Below are positions 43,220 through 52,108 of a stretch of 64,000 nucleotides of DNA, piece after piece. Location of the stretch: the NCBI RefSeq assembly GCF_000176135.1, contig NZ_ACZN01000016.1, forward strand, positions 124,001 through 188,000, written 5' to 3'. The stretch comes from Vibrio coralliilyticus ATCC BAA-450. GTDB taxonomy: Bacteria; Pseudomonadota; Gammaproteobacteria; Enterobacterales; Vibrionaceae. The notes under the pieces are model-generated. The model searched no databases. It was not told the origin of the DNA and saw nothing but the letters and a program-made list of their open reading frames with translations. The position numbers were made by a program, and so were the translations under genes. How positions within the stretch are numbered: the first letter of the stretch is position 1; each line of letters starts with the position of its first letter.

Positions 43220-44372
43220 ATTTTTGTACGACCACTAACTGGTAAACAGCTGCCCCTTCATAATATCCTCCGCTTTTTGGGCGTAACGATGTTGCCATTA
43301 ACAAACTTGTATTAATTCCAAACCAGCCTGCTAAGTAGTTTTCTGGATCATTGAACTCATCGTTAAGATCATAGATGTTGCCTTTGCTATCCCAAAGTAC
43401 AGGTCTTAGGAATAGGTCTCCACTATCGAAAGATGATGAGGTTGCTCCTGCAATGTAGTCATTCTCTAAAACATGAGTGGTTCTTGTTCCACCGTAAGGA
43501 GATTCTTCCATAGGCAGTCTTTGCTTCGAGTTGATGTTATACCTCCAAGGGCTTGCATAACTCATGCGGTCGACACCGGTCATTAGACCTGAATTGTTCG
43601 CGGCCGTGGCGAGTGTTCCCCAAGGGTAGTCGGTTTGATCGAGGATTACTTGTGTCCTTTTACCCTTCTTATCCCAGTAAGTTGCTGTTTCATTATTGAT
43701 CTCATTGCCATGGCTACTCCCGACCACAAGGCTCTTGTTGTTAAGATCGGTCGCTTCCGACATAGAATTATCAGAAGTGCTTTCTAGGATCTCTAAGCCT
43801 GACTTTTCATCCCAACGCCAAGCAAGTGTAGAGCGAGCCCCTACCATATTTGGAAAGACTGAGGTCCCAGCAATTTTTCCACTTTCGTTGATACTAATGG
43901 ATTCCTGAATCATCTGATCTGCCATTCCAAGCTCATTTTCTTCAATGAACTTCTGAATAGGGGTGTCTACTTCGTCTTGTAAACTCTGGACTTCTCCTTT
44001 CTTAGTCCATATCGCGGAATAGCAAGTGTTTGAGTCGCAGACTTTAGCGGTAGCATCACCACTATTGTTAATATCTAATGGTTCAGACCTGATAATATCG
44101 TCGGTGATAAGCCACTCTACACCATTGCTTTCACTCCATCGAAACATCGCACGTACGTAAAAGTCAGGAGTATCTGGCCATGTGCTATTGCTATCCACAA
44201 ATCCAATAACATGGTTACTATCGCTTACGACTCTTGGGTAGTCTGGTATATCAGCGACCTTTTTAAATTCAAAAGTAATGTTGTTGGGTTCTACAGTTTG
44301 TTCTTGATAGTTAGCTATTGCCATTGGAGAGATAAAGGGTGCGAGAGCGATAGCTACACCGATCATTTTCAT
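43218..44372 (-). CDS. HAF-repeat (DUF3466-like) secreted protein
   Basis: A 384-residue exported protein. The signal peptide is MKMIGVAIALAPFISPMAIA. The mature chain contains repeated units of the form I(N)xSGxIAGTS...W: LDINNSGDATAKV, ISINESGKIAGTSV, LNNKSLVVGSSH, ANNSGLMTGVD and ENDYIAGATS, each followed by a tryptophan-containing strand (AIWTKKG, AWRWDEKSG, ATYWDKKGK, VLWDSKGN). This is the extracellular HAF/propeller-like repeat layout. Two cysteines (CDSNTC) may form a disulfide. The role is unknown, probably surface or periplasmic. The start follows AGGAAG. It stands alone. Confidence 0.8.
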   Translation of the reverse strand: MKMIGVAIALAPFISPMAIANYQEQTVEPNNITFEFKKVADIPDYPRVVSDSNHVIGFVDSNSTWPDTPDFYVRAMFRWSESNGVEWLITDDIIRSEPLDINNSGDATAKVCDSNTCYSAIWTKKGEVQSLQDEVDTPIQKFIEENELGMADQMIQESISINESGKIAGTSVFPNMVGARSTLAWRWDEKSGLEILESTSDNSMSEATDLNNKSLVVGSSHGNEINNETATYWDKKGKRTQVILDQTDYPWGTLATAANNSGLMTGVDRMSYASPWRYNINSKQRLPMEESPYGGTRTTHVLENDYIAGATSSSFDSGDLFLRPVLWDSKGNIYDLNDEFNDPENYLAGWFGINTSLLMATSLRPKSGGYYEGAAVYQLVVVQK

Positions 44373-44686
44373 GTTGTTCTTCCTTGTGTATTAAGTGTAT
44401 TTCATTGGTTAGTTAGCCCCCATATCGTTGATTACAGCCAATTGTTTCTCAAATGTTAAATTGTGATTAATTTTTAATTGCTTGATTGTGGTGCTATGAA
44501 TTCTTTGGTTTTTCTACGCTATCGTTGATATTGATGTTGTTTTATATGAAGCATATAAAAGCAGCAAATGTATTTGATTTTATCTTTTTCAACCTTTTTT
44601 TATTTTTGTGCACCAAAATGAATACTTAGTCGGTATTTGTGAGTGGAATTTCACCGTGCATCTTTATGTAAGATGGGTGTTTTATC

Positions 44687-44707
44687 AATTGGTATTAATT
44701 CTCATTT
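44687..44707 (+). promoter_or_regulatory. Putative Fur box before the AraC gene
   Basis: GGTATTAATTCTCATTT, extended by AATT to the left, matches the right half of the Fur consensus (ATTCTCATTT) fully and most of the left half. It lies about 50 bases before the start of the AraC-family gene and fits with the iron-uptake receptor downstream. Binding by Fur is inferred. The rest of the 385-base gap (44373-44757) is AT-rich with no gene seen. Confidence 0.55.
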
Positions 44708-44757
44708 GTGAATTTGCTAGGATAGACAGATCCCCTCTTATTTGACTGAGATGCAGC

Positions 44758-45690
44758 ATGGTGACAGGCAAGTCCACAGAACGACCTTCTAACGTGTTTA
44801 GCCGGATAAGCAAGGTACTGTCGTTTATTCATCAGCACATCAGTGAACCGCTATCGTTGGATGATATTGCACGCCAAAGCTGTTGGTCACGTTGGCAACT
44901 GCAGCGCGTATTCCAGACCGAAACAGGCATGGCGGTGGCCACTTATGTTCGAGAGCTCAAGCTCAGCCAGGCTGCAGAACGGTTGATCGACACTTCCGAT
45001 AGGGTGATTGATATCGCTCTGGAGCTTGGTTTTAGCTCAGAAATCAGCTTCAGTCGCTCGTTCAAGCAAGTGTTTGGCCTCAGTCCCAGAGCTTATCGTA
45101 AACAAGGTCTCAGAACGGGGTTACGTAAACCTATTCAGGTCTCTCAACGCACGGCTGAAGAGGCCTGCCCTCTTTTCGTTGAAGTGAGAGTGGAATCCAA
45201 AAATGAGTTTTTCCTAAAAGGACTTCATGGTGAAATTAATGGCCTATTCGCACTCAATCCTGACTTTCAGCAAAAAGTCCCTGCATTGTGGCACCGATTA
45301 GAGCAAACCCTCCCAGACGAACCTGAGCGGCCGGTTGCTTTAACAGGCGTCATTGATATCACTCAAAGCCATTTTGACGGCAGTAATATGGAATATTGGG
45401 CAGGGGTGGAATTAACCGATGATCTGTTGTTGCCTCAACTACCTTCTGCCATCTCTTCTGAACTGAGTACTTTGGTGGTGCCTGCGCAAACGTACGCGGT
45501 TGTTAAACATTGTGGCCCGGTGGTGCATTTGCCAAAAACGCTGGAGTGGTTTCTGCTTAATTGGTTACCTAATTCTGGCTATCGAGGTATTGATGGCTAT
45601 GAACTCGAATGCTATCCCGCCAATTACAATCAACATGATACCGATGCAGTTATGGAATATTGGATTCCTGTTGAACGCTTGTCTCAATGA
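44758..45690 (+). CDS. AraC-family regulator with GyrI-like ligand domain
   Basis: A 310-residue regulator. The N-terminal AraC domain has two helix-turn-helix units (LDDIARQSCWSRWQLQRVFQ and DIALELGFSSEISFSRSFKQVFG), as in Rob/MarA-type proteins with the DNA-binding part first. The C-terminal GyrI-like effector domain (about residues 125-305; VEVRVESKNEFFLKGLHG to MEYWIPVERL) binds small ligands. It is followed by a siderophore receptor gene and preceded by a Fur-like box, so it probably activates the receptor when its siderophore is present. The ligand is unknown. Confidence 0.88.
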   Translation: MVTGKSTERPSNVFSRISKVLSFIHQHISEPLSLDDIARQSCWSRWQLQRVFQTETGMAVATYVRELKLSQAAERLIDTSDRVIDIALELGFSSEISFSRSFKQVFGLSPRAYRKQGLRTGLRKPIQVSQRTAEEACPLFVEVRVESKNEFFLKGLHGEINGLFALNPDFQQKVPALWHRLEQTLPDEPERPVALTGVIDITQSHFDGSNMEYWAGVELTDDLLLPQLPSAISSELSTLVVPAQTYAVVKHCGPVVHLPKTLEWFLLNWLPNSGYRGIDGYELECYPANYNQHDTDAVMEYWIPVERLSQ

Positions 45691-45785
45691 TCAAATGAAC
45701 GACCTACTGATAGTTAACTAAATTATTTCGCGTAAGATGCACCAAATTGTTAACTTTCCTGTTTCTCAGGTTTGTAGAATGCAAA

Positions 45786-45800
45786 TGAGATTTATTCTTA
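45786..45800 (+). promoter_or_regulatory. Putative Fur box before the TonB receptor
   Basis: TGAGATTTATTCTTA matches the 7-1-7 Fur pattern (TGATAAT-N-ATTATCA) at 10 of 14 positions and lies 30 bases before the receptor start. It is a moderate match that gains weight from the iron-uptake context. Confidence 0.45.
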
Positions 45801-45830
45801 ATAAGAAAAGCATTGGTACTTGAGGGACAC

Positions 45831-47954
45831 ATGACAACTCCAACTAATTTTAAGCGCTCAACACTTACTTTAGCGCTGCTTACCGCCTTTTCAGCCCCTG
45901 TAATGGCTGCGGATGAAGTCAGTCAAGATACAACTGAACTAGAAACCATCACTGTGATGGGCAAAGCCTATCGGAATACGGCAACCAAAACATCGCTAGA
46001 ACCTGAAGAAACACCACAAAGTATCTCAATTATTGAAGGAGAGCAGCTTGAACAGCGCGGCGTCACTTCGATCAATCAAGCATTGCGATACGTACCGGGT
46101 GTTGCGACTGAGAACCGAGGCAGCTCGGTAACCATGTTTGATGATTTCACCATACGTGGCTTCCAGACAAAAAACCTCAATTACTATGACGGCTTGTCGA
46201 TGCTCTACCTGACAGGCTGGAACTTACAGCCTCAGGTGGACCCTATCGCGCTCCAGCAAGTGGAGATCTTTAAAGGGCCAACTTCAGTACTGTATGGTGC
46301 GATGCCTCCTGGTGGTATGGTCAATATGATAGCCAAAACACCTCAGCAAGAAGAATCTACAACCGTTGATGTTGCGACAGGTTCACGAAATCTGATGCGA
46401 GCCTCGATTGATACGACAGGTCAAATTGGTGACAGTGACTTTTCATATCGCTTAATTGCGCTGGCACGTAAGCAAGACAGCCAAGTTGATAATGCCGAAG
46501 AAGAGCGTTACGTGTTGGCACCGAGCTTGGATTGGCAGGCAACAGATAAAACGTTGATTAACTTTAATGTTTACTATCAGAATGACCCGTCAATGGGCAT
46601 TAACTCTTCTATGCCATTAGAGGTGTTAGAAAAGAGCTCTCCTTCCGTGTCGATGGGGGATGTGAACTGGAGTAAGTTTGAACGTGAAGTCGTAATGGTC
46701 GGTTACAAAATCAACCACGAATTCAATTCAAACTGGACGTTTCTGCAAAATGCTCGATTCACTGATGCGAGTTTGTATCAAGAGAACACCTACCACACAG
46801 CGGGCCTGAATTCTGATGGAACGCTAACTCGTACTCCTTACTCAACTGACGAAGAGCTAAAAGGGTTTGTTATTGATAACCAAGTGTCTGGCATCGTCGA
46901 TATAGCAGGTATTGAAAACAATCTGTTATTCGGCATTGATTACCAATCTATGGATGGAAACACGATTTATTCCGCTTATAGTGTTGATGCTTCAAGTGGG
47001 TTCGGGAAGTTTGATCCGCTTAATCCAAACAATAATCTGTTGGACCGCGATGATCTGACTAAAACAGGTGAATATTTAGATGACAGCGAATCGAAACAGC
47101 TAGGTATTTACTTCCAGGATCAGGTTCGACTTGATCAACTGGTACTGATTGGTGGTGGTCGCTTCGATCAGTATGAATCAGAAAGCGTGTACTACTCGAC
47201 AAAATCTGATCACAATCATTTCACGTATCGTGTCGGCGCGCTGTATGAGTTAGAGAATGGCCTGTCACCATTTGCAAGTTACGCGACCAGCTTTGAACCC
47301 GCGCCTGGTGTAGACAAAAACAACAAGGCGTTTGACCCTGAAACGGGCGAGCAAGCGGAAGTGGGCGTGAAATACATGTCGGCCGATATGTCCAAAACAG
47401 CAACGGCCTCATTTTTCCATATCACCAAGAAGAACATGTTGATGACGGATCCAAGCAACGTATACGGTCCTCGCATTCAAGTCGGTGAAGCGGTGTCTCA
47501 AGGGATAGAGTTAGAAGGTCGTTGGTATGCATCTGAGAGTCTAGATATTGCGGCATCCTACACCTATCTTGATATGGAAATTACCAAGGATTCAGGTAAT
47601 GACCTCGAAGGTACCACACCAATCTATGTACCAGAGCACAGTGCGAATATCTGGGCAAACTACAACGTGTTTAGTGGTCTGCTTGCGGGTACTCGTATCA
47701 GTGGTGGTGCACGTTATGTGGGAGAAATGGAAATGAATGCGGCCAACACTCAGGGCAAAGTTCCATCTTACACTGCAGTAGATATGTCCGTTGGGTATGA
47801 TTTAGGTAATGCAAGTGAATCCCTTACCGGAGCAACGGCTAACTTAATCGTGAACAACGTATTCGATAAAGAATACTATTCTTGCTACGACAAATATAAC
47901 TGCTGGTTTGGTGCAGAACAGTCTGTTGAAGTGAACGTCAAATACGAGTTCTAA
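45831..47954 (+). CDS. TonB-dependent siderophore receptor
   Basis: A 707-residue outer-membrane receptor. The signal peptide is MTTPTNFKRSTLTLALLTAF followed by SAPVMAADE, and a TonB-box-like stretch is ETITVMG. The plug domain (about residues 50-170) has TPQSISIIEGEQLEQRGV, ALRYVPGV and FTIRGF. The 22-strand barrel ends in VNVKYEF with the terminal phenylalanine needed for insertion. The sequence is of the FhuA/FpvA type, for a hydroxamate-like or mixed ferric siderophore. The ATG at 45831 follows GAGGG. The AraC gene upstream and the Fur-like box suggest regulation by iron and substrate. Confidence 0.93.
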   Translation: MTTPTNFKRSTLTLALLTAFSAPVMAADEVSQDTTELETITVMGKAYRNTATKTSLEPEETPQSISIIEGEQLEQRGVTSINQALRYVPGVATENRGSSVTMFDDFTIRGFQTKNLNYYDGLSMLYLTGWNLQPQVDPIALQQVEIFKGPTSVLYGAMPPGGMVNMIAKTPQQEESTTVDVATGSRNLMRASIDTTGQIGDSDFSYRLIALARKQDSQVDNAEEERYVLAPSLDWQATDKTLINFNVYYQNDPSMGINSSMPLEVLEKSSPSVSMGDVNWSKFEREVVMVGYKINHEFNSNWTFLQNARFTDASLYQENTYHTAGLNSDGTLTRTPYSTDEELKGFVIDNQVSGIVDIAGIENNLLFGIDYQSMDGNTIYSAYSVDASSGFGKFDPLNPNNNLLDRDDLTKTGEYLDDSESKQLGIYFQDQVRLDQLVLIGGGRFDQYESESVYYSTKSDHNHFTYRVGALYELENGLSPFASYATSFEPAPGVDKNNKAFDPETGEQAEVGVKYMSADMSKTATASFFHITKKNMLMTDPSNVYGPRIQVGEAVSQGIELEGRWYASESLDIAASYTYLDMEITKDSGNDLEGTTPIYVPEHSANIWANYNVFSGLLAGTRISGGARYVGEMEMNAANTQGKVPSYTAVDMSVGYDLGNASESLTGATANLIVNNVFDKEYYSCYDKYNCWFGAEQSVEVNVKYEF

Positions 47955-47975
47955 TTATCCTGATAAGAAGAGTAG

Positions 47976-48003
47976 AAAAGCAGCCAAGCTGGCTGCTTTT
48001 TGT
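47976..48003. terminator. Bidirectional rho-independent terminator
   Basis: Perfect 10-bp stem AAAAGCAGCC / GGCTGCTTTT with a 5-base loop and T run, between the receptor gene and the convergent protease pseudogene. Confidence 0.92.
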
Positions 48004-48015
48004 TTGTTTCTAATA

Positions 48016-49691
48016 CTATTTACAGGCTGAGGCTTGTACCTCTCGCCATACGCCCCATTCACCTCCGGTGCCAGGTGTATCTCCTTGGGTCCACCAGTGG
48101 TTTTCCCAGAACTTACCGTTCCAAGTAACGACATTCCCTGGTAGGTCATAGATTTTTGATTTGTCCCAGACTTCGCAGGAAACGTCTTCTGCCACATAGT
48201 GAACTGATACTTGAGAGCTATCACTGAGTTGATTATCAGATACCGTTAACTGAAAAACGTAGTGCGTGTCTTGCTGAGTCTCAGGTATATAGGCTTGTGT
48301 TGCTACTGCGTTTTCACTGACGATATTGACCTGATGTGATTGAGGTGAAACCACCTTCCATTGATAGGAGAGGGTATCGTATCGTTGTCAGGATCATAAG
48401 ATGCTGACGCATCCAGCTCAACGTAACCAGATTGGTTGACTTCAGTATGGCTTATTGTCGCTTTCGCGATAGGTGCAGTATTGATGTTATTGCTTTCTAT
48501 CTGTGTATATAGCAAGCGGTTTGGTGAACCTGAGCCCACATCAAACAAGGCGTTTTGGGTTGTCTGGTTGATAAGCGTTTGTTTGAGCTCCTCTGTTGTG
48601 GCTTGCGGGTTCATTTGTAGTAAACGAGCTACGTGACCCGTAACATGTGGGGCTGCCATTGAGGTGCCATTCATTATTTTGGATCCACCCCCATCTGCCG
48701 CTGAAGTGATGTGATCACCGGGTGCGAAAAGTGAAACACAGTTTCCCCAGTTAGAGCTGTGGGCGCGGTGATCGTCATTAGTGGAGGAGCCGACAGTGAT
48801 AGAGTAGTCTGAATGAGGGCTTTTGGTACATGCGTCGGTATCATTGTTGCCCGCAGAATGTACAAACGAAATGTTATGTGTCTGCACAATGGTGTCTACG
48901 GCTTCATCCATTGCATGCCAGCGTTCGTCTCTCGAAATACTGTAATTGATAACAGCAGGCTTACCTTGTTGTTTGGCATGATCGACAACCCAGTCAAATG
49001 CGTTAAGAATCTTTTCGCCGTTGCCTTTGCCCTCGCAATTGAGCACCCGCACTGAATAAATGTCAGCTTCTGGGGCAATTCCAAAGCGATTCCCAGCTGC
49101 TGTTCCAGCAACGTGAGTACCATGTCCACGACAGTCAGACGCATCACCGTCGTTATCTACAAAGTCCCAACCAGACACTGCCCGACCGCCAAAGTCTGAA
49201 TGGGAGAGATCGATTCCTGAGTCGACAATATATATTGAAACACCTTTCCCCGTATATTGTCCTACATCATAAGTTCCATCGAGTGGAAGGTTCCTTTGAT
49301 CTGAACGATCCAACCCCCACGATGGGGCTGAGCTGCCCTGAATTTGAGTAGCGTTATCCGACGTAAATGTCACGTTTTTATACACCCCTTATACTTTGGG
49401 GTGCTTCTTGAGTTGCTCTGCCTGCTTTTCGGATAACGTGGCTGAAAAACTCCTTAAGTTTTCGAAAGAACGGGAAATTTGCCCCTTGGACTTAGCTGAG
49501 TTCCGTGCTTCTCTAGTAGGGCTTTCGTCGATAATCTGTTGCGCGATATCCTTCACCTTGGTGTGAGGTGAATTGTTTTGGGCTGCAATATCTTTTAAAA
49601 CCACAATATACGTATCATTCACATCAGCATGGGCTGGGAAGTATAAGGCTGTTGATAAAATAGAAAGCGCTATCCTGGATTTAATCCTCAT
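48016..49691 (-). pseudogene. Subtilisin-like (S8) secreted protease with chitin-binding domain, broken
   Basis: Reading down the minus strand: a signal peptide (MRIKSRIALSILSTALYFPAHA), an I9 inhibitor propeptide ending in KKHPKV, then an in-frame TAA stop at 49389-49391. The same frame continues with the protease domain (SWGLDRSDQRNLPLDGTY), whose triad is intact: Asp in YIVDSGIDLSHSDF, His in GHGTHVAGT and Ser in NGTSMAAPHV. Near 48374-48383 a tandem duplication of five bases (GATAC) shifts the frame. Beyond it come a PKD/Ig-like region and a C-terminal CBM5/12 chitin-binding domain (VTWNGKFWENHWWTQGDTPG). The two lesions make this a pseudogene unless readthrough occurs. Confidence 0.9.
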
Positions 49692-50229
49692 TTTTCATTT
49701 CCTTATGTACGGTGTATTAGAGCGAAATTGTTCTAGAGTCTTGAAATTGAAACTTCCGCTGTTGAAGCTTTTTAATTTGTAGCTAAGTTATTAATGATTG
49801 TTTAGTCAGAAAATTGGTTTTTTTATTATTAATAATAATGATGACTTATATTTTAACAATTTACTTTCAGTAGTGGATATGGTGCTAAGGAGGTGTAATA
49901 AGAACTGAATGATTTTACTTACTTGTTCATTAATAATAGAAAGATAACTAGTGGCGATTGAGATATCACAGTGATAATCGATCTTATTTTTGCTTTTATC
50001 CTACTTTTTTCTTGTTTTTATGACTTTGTCTAAGGTTAGATAGTTAATCGTCATACTTTAGAAAATATAAATAACCAGTTACAAAATATGCATCATTAAT
50101 CTTATGAATTCACATGGATACTTTTGTGACATCAATGGTTAAATAGCTTTAATTAACTCTGTTGGTTATATCCGTAAGCTCATTTTAATTCGAATAAAAA
50201 GTCTAATAAAAACATTAACGGGGTAAGGG
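49692..50229. other. AT-rich intergenic region, no gene seen
   Basis: About 540 very AT-rich bases between the divergent protease pseudogene and the winged-helix/EAL gene. It likely holds both promoters and possibly H-NS-bound DNA, but no motif can be assigned with confidence. Confidence 0.5.
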
Positions 50230-51960
50230 ATGTTCTATTCATTTAACTTAAGTAATGATAGATCGCTAAGTTTAATTCTTAATGGGAGCTTGTTATACAG
50301 CGTTGAGGATAAAGCAAAGAAATTGGAATTTGATTTAAACGATAAGGAACGTTTTGTTTTAGAGTTTTTAGTCGAGAATTCATCAAGGGAATTTCCGTCA
50401 AGCCCGAGGGATATCGAAGCCGCATATAAAGATTATTATCAGGGTGAATTTGGTCTATATGCACTTAAAAACACAATTGCATCATTGAGAAAAAAGTATA
50501 AACACCTTGTTGCTGAATACAGTGGTTCTATGGAAGACAAAGAACTGATTGTTAATGTGTTTAAAAAGGGCTACTACGTTGACCTAGATCTTATTGTAAA
50601 CAATCAAATTAAAGAAAGCATCGTTGCTAACTTCAATAGTTTTAAGCCTTCCAATCTGGAAATGCTTTGGCTCTTTCTGAAAATCTATCATTTGACAGTG
50701 TTAAACAGAGCGACGAAGGCTCTTTCACTCGCAGGCTTTGTTATTGCACTTCTCTATGTTTTCCAAATTTGGCACTTGAGCTCCATTGTTGGGAAGTACA
50801 GTTATAATACGGATCAAGTGGCGCAAGCACTTATGACTCTTGGTTGTCATGATCGGGAAACCGTGACGGCGTTTAACCGATCATTGAATCTGGATTCAGC
50901 GCTGTTACTTGCAGAATCTCAGTCCTGCCTTGTCGATCGAGATGTCGTCAAAACGCTTAGCAGAGAGCAGGTAGAAGAGTTTCTGGGGTTACCTCAATTT
51001 GTTTACACGATTAGAGAGAACTTACCAAGCGGCTCGGTGATGATTGGCCGAATTTCTGCCAGTGCAATTGAGAACCGCTATCGGAATAATCTATGGCCTG
51101 TGCTCATCGATGCCGTGACTATAAACAATAAAGTCTCTAACGTGTTTACGACGGGAAGTCAGTCGGGCATTAGGGTATTTAGTGCGACCTTTGACAACGG
51201 TACTAGTGTCGCCTTCTATAGTCACAATTTGTTGAGCGAATGGCTAAGTCTATTTGTTGTGTTTTTGGTTGGCTTTTATGGCAATCGATTGCTGCGATTT
51301 GGAAAGTTTTGTCACGACTGGACAACACTGCGCTACAAGCTCGAAAAGATTATTGATACCACCTGCAAAAGCGTCCTTTATCATGAAGTGTTAACTAGAG
51401 TGAAGCACCGCACGGCACTGCAATATATCGCAAACCTAACGCAAAACCAGCTCGTCACTTTTCATACTGTTCTGATAGCCAAAACGATAGCCAACGCCCG
51501 AGCTCACGGAGTCGTTGGGGTATATGGTATGAACTTATGTCCAAGCTCACTGTTAAACAAGAACTTCTACGTTTTGGAAAAGTACCTCCAGATTTTGGAA
51601 CCCAATGAGGTGGTTTTAGAACTGACCGAGAACTCGAACCAGCCATATAGCAAAGAAATCTACGCCAATATCACTCACCTTAAATCGCTGGGCTTTCATA
51701 TAGCATTAGATGACTTTGGTACCGGAAACAATAACGTTCAGATTGTTCAGCGAGTGTCTCCAGATTATCTCAAAGTAGACAAAGAATTTATTCGAGGTAT
51801 TGAGTCGAATGAAGTCAAAAAAAAGCTGCTCATGACATTATCGGATATCGGCACCATGTCGGATTGTAAGATCATACAAGAAGGTGTTGAAACCATCGAG
51901 CAGCAGGAAATCTTGTGCAAACTTGGCTATCGATTTCAGCAAGGCTACCTCTATAGCTAG
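50230..51960 (+). CDS. Membrane protein with ToxR-like winged helix and EAL (c-di-GMP phosphodiesterase) domain
   Basis: A 576-residue protein with an unusual plan. Residues 1-120 form a ToxR/CadC-like winged helix (ERFVLEFLVENSSREFPSSPRDIEAAY, then NTIASLRKKYKH and IVNVFKKGYYV). A membrane helix lies at about 163-184, followed by a periplasmic domain of about 150 residues with Cys206 and Cys233. A second helix lies at about 337-355. The C-terminal EAL domain follows: YHEVLTRV (EVL in place of EAL, glutamate kept), LELTEN, LDDFGTGNNN, LKVDKEFI and QEGVETIEQ. Key metal and catalytic residues are present, so it may hydrolyse cyclic di-GMP. It probably couples envelope signals to both transcription and c-di-GMP. 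Confidence 0.88.
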   Translation: MFYSFNLSNDRSLSLILNGSLLYSVEDKAKKLEFDLNDKERFVLEFLVENSSREFPSSPRDIEAAYKDYYQGEFGLYALKNTIASLRKKYKHLVAEYSGSMEDKELIVNVFKKGYYVDLDLIVNNQIKESIVANFNSFKPSNLEMLWLFLKIYHLTVLNRATKALSLAGFVIALLYVFQIWHLSSIVGKYSYNTDQVAQALMTLGCHDRETVTAFNRSLNLDSALLLAESQSCLVDRDVVKTLSREQVEEFLGLPQFVYTIRENLPSGSVMIGRISASAIENRYRNNLWPVLIDAVTINNKVSNVFTTGSQSGIRVFSATFDNGTSVAFYSHNLLSEWLSLFVVFLVGFYGNRLLRFGKFCHDWTTLRYKLEKIIDTTCKSVLYHEVLTRVKHRTALQYIANLTQNQLVTFHTVLIAKTIANARAHGVVGVYGMNLCPSSLLNKNFYVLEKYLQILEPNEVVLELTENSNQPYSKEIYANITHLKSLGFHIALDDFGTGNNNVQIVQRVSPDYLKVDKEFIRGIESNEVKKKLLMTLSDIGTMSDCKIIQEGVETIEQQEILCKLGYRFQQGYLYS

Positions 51961-52060
51961 GACATGAGCTATGAATTCTTTTACTTATTCTCTAGAGTTA
52001 TCAGAAAACCAGTCATTGCAGTTGCAGTTCTTCCGAACAGCTTCTTAATCAGAAATAAAA

Positions 52061-52086
52061 ATGCCCCGTGTGAAAGCACGGGGCAT
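52061..52086. terminator. Bidirectional rho-independent terminator
   Basis: Perfect 10-bp stem ATGCCCCGTG / CACGGGGCAT with a 6-base loop, between the EAL gene and the convergent symporter gene. Confidence 0.88.
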
Positions 52087-52108
52087 GTATTATGTGTAGA
52101 TAAGAAAG

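Noticed and set aside
47955..48224. 89-codon minus-strand frame after the siderophore receptor
   Set aside because: It lies out of frame over the C-terminal end of the broken protease, whose own frame contains a clear chitin-binding domain.
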